Position numbers and translations under genes: made by a program. A stretch of 64,000 nt of DNA from Pteria penguin (taxonomy: Eukaryota; Mollusca; Bivalvia; Pterioida; Pteriidae), in the NCBI GenBank assembly GCA_035048485.1, contig CM068593.1, positions 2,615,035 to 2,679,034 of the forward strand, read 5' to 3'. Below the pieces are notes generated by a model. That model saw nothing but the letters and a program-made list of their open reading frames with translations, made no database searches and was not told the origin of the DNA. This document shows, piece after piece, positions 57,669 through 64,000 of this stretch (position 1 is its first letter; each line of letters starts with the position of its first letter).

Positions 57669-58500
57669 AGGGAGTAAGCAGTCAGCTGTGGATGGGAGTA
57701 AGCAACCAGGTGTGGAGAAGAGTACGTAGCAATATGAGGAGAGGAGTACATACCCAGGTGTCAAGAGGAGTACACAGCCAGGTGTAGAGAGGAGTAAGCA
57801 GCCAGGTGTGGAAAGGATTATACAGCCGGGTATGGAGAGGAGTAAGCAGTCAGGTGTGGAGAGGAGTAAGCAGCCAGGTGTAGAGTGGAGTACACAGCCA
57901 GGTGTGGAGCGCAGTACACATCCAGGTGTGGAGAGGAGTACACAGCCAGGTGTCAAGAAGAGTACACATCCAGGTGTGGAGAGGAGTGCACAGCCAGGTG
58001 GGGAGAGGAGTAAACAGTCAGTTGTGGAGAGGAGTGCACAGTCAGATGGGGAGCCGAGTACACAGCCAGGTGTGAAGAGGAGTACACATCCAGGTATGGA
58101 GAGGAGTGCACAGCCAGGTGGGGAAAGGAGCACACAGCCAGTTGTGAAGAGGAGGACACAGCCAGATGTGGAGTTGAGTACACAACCAGGTGTGGAATGG
58201 AGTGCACAGCCAGGTGTGGAGGGGAGTACACAGCAAGGGGTCGAGAGGAGTAAGTAGACAAGTGTGCAGAGGATTACACAACTAGTTGTAGAGTTGAGTA
58301 CACAGCCAGATTTGGAGCGCAGTAGGCATCCAGTTGTGGAGGAGTAAGCAGTCAGGTGTGGAGAGGAGTGCACAGCGAGGTGTGGAGAGAAGCACACAGC
58401 CAGGTGTAGAGTGGAGTACACAGCCAGGTGTGGTGAGGAGTAAGGAGCCAGGTGCGAAGAGAAGTATGCAGCCAGGTGTGGAGTGGAGTACGGAACAACA

Positions 58501-59583
58501 CAAAAAAGTTCAACACCGCATGATAAATTTGGACGAAAAATGAAGAGAAGCTGTCATACACACGCCAAAATTAGAATAAGGGTATAATAACATTTAAGGA
58601 GGATAAGAACACCTACCCCAAATTTTTTCCCACAATCGTTTTTATTAATTTTAACACATAATCATCTATACCATGTGATTGACCACCATGCACAATTTAA
58701 ATGAAATCGAACCTATGGATCTCCGACAGTGAGGATCTCAAGATACCATATTGATGACCTTAAAGATAGTTCATAAATCACGTGGTCATGTGATGTTGAC
58801 TCAGAATGAAAAAAAAATATGAGGAGATGATGAGATTAACTTATATTACATAATAAAACAATGATCAATGACAAAATGAAATAATTTGAAATCTCTGTGA
58901 TGTTGACATTACCCAAAAATATGTTGCATGATCTATTTTTAGAATCTCTAAAATATTTACAAAACAGTTACTAAAAGCTATATTTCCAAAAATCGTTACA
59001 ATGATTTTTTACCAAAAATTATTGAAAGGCATTCCAAGATTGACTAAATATGTGAGCAAAATTTTTAAAAAATTGAAATAAGAATTTTTGAAATATTTGA
59101 TATTATATTCATTATTGCTCCATCACTTTATCCATTCTGAGCATAATAAAAAGCATCATAGGCCTGACAACCTAGCAACTCTGTAAATAAAATCAGAATA
59201 CGTGTATTTAAGACTATGTAAATTTCTTGAGATTATTTTGATTAAGGTAATTTGATGTAGAAAATGGGATAGGGTTTTAATCAATTAATAATGTGTCCAT
59301 GGTAACGGCAGGTGTACTTTAACTAAATTCGGGTATTTCTTTAAAAGAACTATAATAACTTGAAGTTCATGTCAAAATTAATCATATTGATAGTGGTATA
59401 TATTTGTAAAAAATTTATTCATTTACAATGCATAATATACATAGTTCTAATATCGATTGTTTATATTTACTGGTATGTATATATATAAATACGCTAGTAC
59501 ACATATAAATAATACTGAGTAAATAGTAATTTGATACTTTTTAACATTTAAAATTTGTATTATGAAAATCATATAGGCATATT
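58501..59583. other. No recognised gene
   Basis: AT-rich DNA between the minisatellite and the 3' end of the exonuclease pseudogene. Confidence 0.35.
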
Positions 59584-60635
59584 TAATCCTCATTTTGCAG
59601 TTTATTCAACAATTTCTCATACATTTGTTTTGATACGTTATGTTCCTTCAAAATAATTTTGAGTCCTACAGGGTTTCTATGGTATGCGAGACGAAGATGC
59701 CTCAATGATAGACTACTCCTTGACTTTTCTTGACTAACAATTTTACTTTCAACAACTTCTCTGTAAGAATCTTAACACGAGTGATAACTAAAATGGAAAA
59801 TGTCATCTTTTTCACATTTTTGTTTCAAAATTCTGTCAAAAATTGCTTGCAGGACCTTTACGTCATCACGAGAATTATGTGCGTTGAAATTTTCCTCAAT
59901 ATCTGGTAATAATTTCACAAGGCTACTTAGCTTATAGTTGAAATTTTCTCCCTTCTTTTGGTATAGTTTTCCTTGCTAATTTGAGAGTGTCAAGGTATCC
60001 ATAGATCTTTTGACAAAAAGAGGTAAATGAATTATTTTCTCTCAGAAAATTAACAAGCACGGGAATATCATACGCTGAGATGTTGTGCTCAACTAAAAGT
60101 GGAGTTGTTTTCGAGTCTAAGAAGACCATGAAGTCAAGAAGAGCTTCAGTTATACTTTTACCCTCTACCTCTTTGCCATTAAGATATATTTTTTTTCGGC
60201 CCACCCCATATGTGATACCAGTAACTCTACTGGCTCCTAAAGAAATTTCATTTCTAGGAATGACATAGCACTGAAAATGGTCATTTCCACAGGAGGCCGC
60301 TATCTGCGTATTGTCACTTTTTCTAGAAAATCCTGTTGCTTCCAAGTTAAACACAACGAACTCCTCATTGCCTTATAGATAAAGAGGGTCTGGTATTGTG
60401 GTTGACTGAAAAGGGCTTGAATTGGTTTGAGAAAACTCCATTTCAGTCATATAAGAAGGCTCTTCTTTTGCTGTGTATACAGACTCATTTTTTTCTTCTG
60501 TTTTTTTAAATGCATTCTCTTTCTTTTGAAGGATGTCGATTTTCTCATGATTAAATCTTTTTTTTTCTTTTTGTCCAAACTTTTACCTACTGAAATAATT
60601 ACTTCTCCTGGTGAGAGACCAATTTCTTCGCGGAC
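59584..60635 (-). pseudogene. DEDDh (DnaQ-like) exonuclease pseudogene, PML-like family, last exon
   Basis: On the minus strand the exon opens after a splice acceptor (ATTTTACAG, 60644-60636) with V-R-E-E-I-G-L-S-P-G-E-V-I-I-S. A basic linker follows, then the exonuclease fold: FVVFNLEATGF (motif I), a V-T-G-I block, V-E-H-N-I-S-A-Y-D-I-P-V-L (motif II, Asp kept) and H-N-S-R-D-D-V-K-V-L (motif III, His and Asp kept). It ends with H-L-R-L-A-Y-H-R-N and a stop at 59584. Motif I normally reads D-x-E; here Asp is Asn. Breaks: a frameshift in a long A run (plus-strand T run at 60558-60566), TAA at 60373-60375, a one-base frameshift near 59940, and TAA at 59772-59774. I recall such exonuclease domains in many molluscan 'PML-like' predictions. 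The activity would be 3'-5' exonuclease; this copy is dead. Confidence 0.75.
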
Positions 60636-60639
60636 CTGT

Positions 60640-61085
60640 AAAATATAAATTTCAAATTGAATAAATCTTTTTCTTGAAATCTTGAAACAAATATTTTAGT
60701 TCATTGTATTATCGTTTTACAGTGCATTATTGTTATTGCATCATTTGTGATGGCATCTGCCTAACACAGTTGGCACAAAAAAGACTTCAACCACTTCATG
60801 GGATTTTCATTAGTTGGTTGCGAAACTTGCAACAGGGCGAGTGTACCTGAGGGCTCAAACTCGACATGATCTTTTAAAAGACTTTTACATAACTAATCAT
60901 GCATATAAGTTAGAACACCTGTATCTAGGTAAATAGGAAATTGCTTCAGTCTATTGAAGGAAATGATATTACTTTGGACAAAACGTCTAAAGAACTTAAA
61001 AGATAGTTTGCACACTTTATTATACTATAAATTATATTCTAGAATTCAAAATGCAGAAATTATTCAGATTTAAAAGTAATCCTTT
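60640..61085. other. Putative intron of the exonuclease pseudogene; possible SINE relic inside
   Basis: A segment at 60750-60850 ('gatggcatctgcctaacaca') resembles the SINE block 'gacggcatctgcctgatacg', but the rest is too diverged to be certain. Confidence 0.3.
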
Positions 61086-61089
61086 TTAC

Positions 61090-61158
61090 CTTTGTCATAT
61101 AAGTTGAACCCTCATTTTCTGCAAAACAGCTGCACACACTCAGTTTCTTGGAGAAACG
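61090..61158 (-). pseudogene. Candidate upstream exon of the exonuclease pseudogene (23 codons)
   Basis: On the minus strand, after an acceptor CAG at 61161-61159, the frame reads R-F-S-K-K-L-S-V-C-S-C-F-A-E-N and E-G-S-T-Y-M-T-K. It ends at AAG|GTAAAAAGG (donor at 61089). Both ends are phase 0, and splicing to 60635 continues the frame into V-R-E-E-I-G-L-S. The intron would be 454 bp. Presence of an intron argues against a processed copy. Confidence 0.45.
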
Positions 61159-61249
61159 CTGCTACTGTAGCGCCTATATCGTAAAGACATGTTTCAGTAG
61201 AGTTTAAATTAAGATGTGTTTGTGAAACACTGATGCCCTTGTCGGCAGC

Positions 61250-61440
61250 AATTTTTGAACTGTGTTTTTGTTATTAGGTCAAAGATGAAGATCACGTCGC
61301 CGATCTAGGTCAAGGTCACAAGGTCAAAACTCATGGTCTTACGGTTCAAGAAATATAGTCAAGGTTAAAGGTTTTTTGTCACAGATAAACAGGCCAAAAA
61401 CGGTATGCCCCCGATCTATCGATTGGGGGGGCATAAAAAT
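61250..61440 (+). repeat. Molluscan-type 'aaggtcaaggtcaca...gccccc' repeat end
   Basis: 'aggtcaaggtcacaaggtca' is followed by 'ggttaaaggttttttgtcac', 'caggccaaaaacggtatgcc' and 'cgatctatcgattgggggg', ending in GCATAAAA. I recognise this order from abundant molluscan repeats. It may continue into the upstream AT-rich DNA. Confidence 0.55.
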
Positions 61441-61969
61441 CATTTAAATTCATATTTTCTTATTAATTGTCAAAGTTGAATTAAATTTCAACGATGTTGA
61501 TAAATTGCTTTGAATTATTCAAACGCTACAAATACCCACCTTAATTTGGAAAGAAAATCTTGAGTTTAATTGTATTGTAAACTGTATAATTGACTGATCG
61601 TCAAATGCCCGACATCGCACCTTTTGGCACACTTTTTCATTATGGCGTCATAAATAAATGGCCTGTCAAGGATGGTTTTAACTGTGACGTCACAATGATA
61701 CTACGTAATGGGCGTGGTTAAAGTTGGATCTGGCGATACCTCAATTACCTTGATTTAGGTGCTTTAGAAGCCATTGTGTTGTTAAATGACTCCTTTGCTT
61801 GAGTCGAACCAATATCTGATAATGATTCTGATCTGCACTTGAATTTGTTTATCACACTATATAGGTCTTTTCTAAGCTCTTCATTTTTCAATGGTTTGCC
61901 ATTTAGTAGACTGGTTTACCTGAAATATGAAAAATTTATTACTATTCTTATTAAACCCTCGCAAACAAA
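61441..61969. other. No recognised gene
   Basis: No domain or repeat was recognised. Confidence 0.3.
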
Positions 61970-62115
61970 ATCAGCCCGTCCGTCTGTCTGTCCAGATACA
62001 CGTTGTCCGGATGTGGATGGATTTCAATAATATTTCACAGGGTTAAATGTTGATTGGGTTAATATTTGATACAATTGTTGACCTCGACTCCAGGTTGTGT
62101 AATGAGGTCCAAGGT
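61970..62115 (+). repeat. Single decayed unit of the ~147-bp family
   Basis: 'gtctgtctgtccagataca', 'ttgtccggatgtggatggat' and 'ttcaataatatttcacaggg' match blocks of the units at 41737-42270. Confidence 0.55.
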
Positions 62116-62167
62116 CTGGTCTGGAATATCACATTCAATTTGAGCACACAGGGAAATGTTGCAATAA

Positions 62168-62203
62168 GGGGGGGGGGGGGGGTATTTAAGGGGGGGGGGG
62201 GGC
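62168..62203 (+). repeat. Two G runs (low complexity)
   Basis: Two runs of at least 11 G separated by TATTTAA. Confidence 0.9.
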
Positions 62204-62516
62204 TTTGTAGTATGGTTTAGAGATACATGTATTATTTTGCCTGAAATATTACATCATAGAATTGTCAGAATGTGATCAAGTTACAGTCTTCCAAATTCTT
62301 ATGGTCCATCAATAGTGATATGTTGGAAGAAAATGATCCAAAAATAAGCATTCTACAGCTATGTTAATTACCTTGACTAATAGGTGTATGCATAATACAC
62401 GCCACTAATTTCCAATTAGGTCGCCGTCAACATAAACGTGAAATATTCGTGGTCTGATGTAAAGCAATGAAAAACAAACAAACCAATTAGGTCAAATTGA
62501 TAAAAACGCAATCTAA

Positions 62517-62884
62517 TTAAAACCATATCTTTATTCCGCTTCTTTATTTGTTCACTTGCGTATAAAGATCTGGTGAAACCCCGTAAGGGTTCATGTTCTG
62601 GTGACCTCTGATTTTCAGCCAATCAGTGAATCGGCTACAAAATCTTAGGGATGAAATTAACATTCACAGCGTGCGTGACCCACAAGGTAGTTTTTGAACG
62701 GTGCTCGTTACATATTGCGTCACTATCACGTGCCTAGCCGAGTCATTGATTGGCTATGGGAAATAACGGTTTCAGTGACTGAGACGTCATCAAAGGTCAC
62801 CAGAACGTGAACCCTTACGGGGTTTCACCAGATCTTTATACGCAATGGAACAAATAGAGAAGCGGAATAACGATATGGTTTTAA
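62517..62884. mobile_element. TTAA-flanked inverted-repeat element (element proper 62521-62880)
   Basis: AACCATATCTTTATTCCGCT at 62521 is matched inversely by AGCGGAATAACGATATGGTT ending at 62880. The inverted repeats run ~95 bp with only a few mismatches, including GATCTGGTGAAACCCCGTAA. TTAA flanks both sides (62517-62520, 62881-62884). No transposase is present. Its ends differ from the 4689-5829 element, so it is a separate family with the same target preference. Confidence 0.8.
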
Positions 62885-64000
62885 TATACCTTTATAGAAT
62901 AAGTAAAACACCTTATAATGTAAGGAATGACTTCATCACCTTTCAACTCTTTGTACCTAAAATAATTTCATGCATAACAAATTAACCAGCACAAGAAAAG
63001 ATAATATTTATGTAAAGTTGGTGGTACAATGAACACTGTTTCTCACGGTTGAAAAGTTTGTGACACACAGACAGATAGATTGCTGAACAGATGGACAGAC
63101 AAATGACGTTGAATGTCCCCTCACTTTTGCCAAAGTAGAGAACAAAAAATAGACCATGAAACAAATTCTTATGTATACAATAAACCTTTACCTATTTTAT
63201 TACAAGGTCAACTTTGAAGGGCAAATTCATTAGGTCATCTGATTAGACATCAAGTTGTAGTACCAGGTATTTGTTGTGGTGACTTTATGTGTGATAATGA
63301 TAAATTTGTTAAGAGAAATATGCATTCAGAACTGACATGTGGACAATCAATGTTTTATATATGCATCCAAAAAAAAACTTTAATTGGAGAGGTATACCTA
63401 TCACAATCATGATATCTTAGTGTTTTAAAGTTATATTTGGACTTCATACATAGAAGCACAACAATCTGATTGACAAATTTGATTCTTAATTTACATTGAT
63501 TGATCTTTTTTCCATAAAAGATACCTTTTCGATAGGTCATAGAGCTGTTTAGAGATGCTTTTTTTCATATGGTTCTGATCATCCTTCTTTTCAATGTTAG
63601 GAAAGTCCTACTTTAATTTAGATGCCATTGTGCAGTCATTGTCTACATGCACTGTATCTATTCTAAAGTCATCTGCCTCTAAATCATGGGCCATACACAC
63701 TGCCATATCAGGTTCCATAGACTTACTGCTTGATGACCAGTTCTTATTGCATACATGATTTTGAACTGTCTCTTTTCTGGATTCATGATATTGACATGTT
63801 CTAAAAAACCAAAGCACATTGGTAATTATTTCACATGAAACTTGCAAGTTTTAAGTTTTTGCACACAACCAACCTCACAAACATACACTGTATACACAAG
63901 AAAATCTATTGACGCAAGCGTCAAAGTTTCGGGCCGTAAGCAAATTGACTTATATTTCCATTACTATAGGTTTCGACCTACCTATAGTGTACAGTTGTTT
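62885..64000. other. No firm gene; a possible minus-strand exon at 63608-63847
   Basis: A 79-codon minus-strand frame (contains D-L-E-A-D-D-F-R-I-D-T-V-H-V-D) continues open a little past its apparent end but shows no domain I recognise. The remainder is AT-rich without features. Confidence 0.25.

Larger units (their letters stand above)
49262..58500 (+). repeat. 9.2-kb minisatellite, 24-bp unit, purine-biased plus strand
   Basis: The unit is close to AGGTGTGGAGAGGAGTACAC then AGCC, with recurrent variants (CATCC, AGCAGTC, AGTAGCC in the second half). There are roughly 380 units. The first kilobase (49262-50285) and the last (57670-58500) hold more diverged, individually different units; the centre is organised in 2447-bp blocks. 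Because 24 is a multiple of 3, all six frames stay open over long stretches and give octapeptide-repeat pseudo-proteins (V-E-R-S-T-Q-P-G and similar). None starts or ends consistently, so I call no gene here. Confidence 0.95.

Noticed and set aside
49262..58500. Dozens of open frames of 60-295 codons on both strands as repeat-protein genes
   Set aside because: They follow from a 24-bp repeat with few stops, occur in all frames on both strands, repeat every 2447 bp, and have no consistent start, stop or splice sites.

Overview
The window is animal DNA, most likely from a bivalve mollusc or another lophotrochozoan. It is AT-rich and gene-poor. It carries spliced-gene remnants, tRNA-derived SINEs with AATC tails, an I/jockey-group LINE with an RNase H domain, a Ty3/gypsy LTR element, Penelope-like fragments, short inverted-repeat elements, and several low-copy tandem families that I recognise as typical of molluscs. 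There is no sign of bacterial operons, CRISPR arrays or phage. The species call is an inference from repeat style and gene families.

Layout. 0-6 kb: a ~477-bp tandem repeat family, a retroelement C-terminal fragment, a duplicated exon-like segment with a SINE that has clear target-site duplications, a 15-bp minisatellite, and a 1.14-kb TTAA-flanked inverted-repeat element carrying a smaller nested element. 6.2-13.7 kb: a degraded minus-strand Ty3/gypsy element (5' LTR, primer site, gag, protease, RT, RNase H, integrase, stub of 3' LTR) whose protease region is split by a 1.7-kb Penelope-like insertion. 13.7-20 kb: AT-rich DNA with diverged tandem repeats, a second copy of the 477-bp family, a SINE and a palindromic CGTTGGCC satellite. 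20.1-21.8 kb: two broken minus-strand gene remnants, one a zinc-finger multicopy family. 21.9-28.05 kb: a plus-strand LINE with all domains recognisable but broken, interrupted near its C-terminus by a second Penelope-like 3' tail. 28-37 kb: SINEs, small repeats and a TRIM pseudogene scrap.

The one apparently intact host gene is at 37.3-38.9 kb: a 532-residue RING-less TRIM-like protein (two B-boxes, coiled coil, propeller-like C-terminus) encoded in one coding exon. Scraps of paralogues lie at 33.8 kb and 45.1 kb, so this was a local TRIM-like cluster. 39-49 kb: microsatellites (ATT, AT/GT, GATA/GACA), ~147-bp tandem repeats and a SINE. 49.26-58.5 kb: a 9-kb purine-biased 24-bp minisatellite, most of which is three near-identical 2447-bp higher-order units. 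59.6-61.2 kb: a minus-strand, intron-containing DEDDh-exonuclease (PML-like) pseudogene. 62.5 kb: a second TTAA-flanked inverted-repeat element.

Nothing here is a clear new multi-gene system. The most informative signals are the 2447-bp higher-order array, the gypsy 3' LTR stub joined to a tRNA-like copy that runs past the usual 18-nt primer stop, the shared 3' tail of the SINEs and the LINE, and the two Penelope insertions that share one 3' end.
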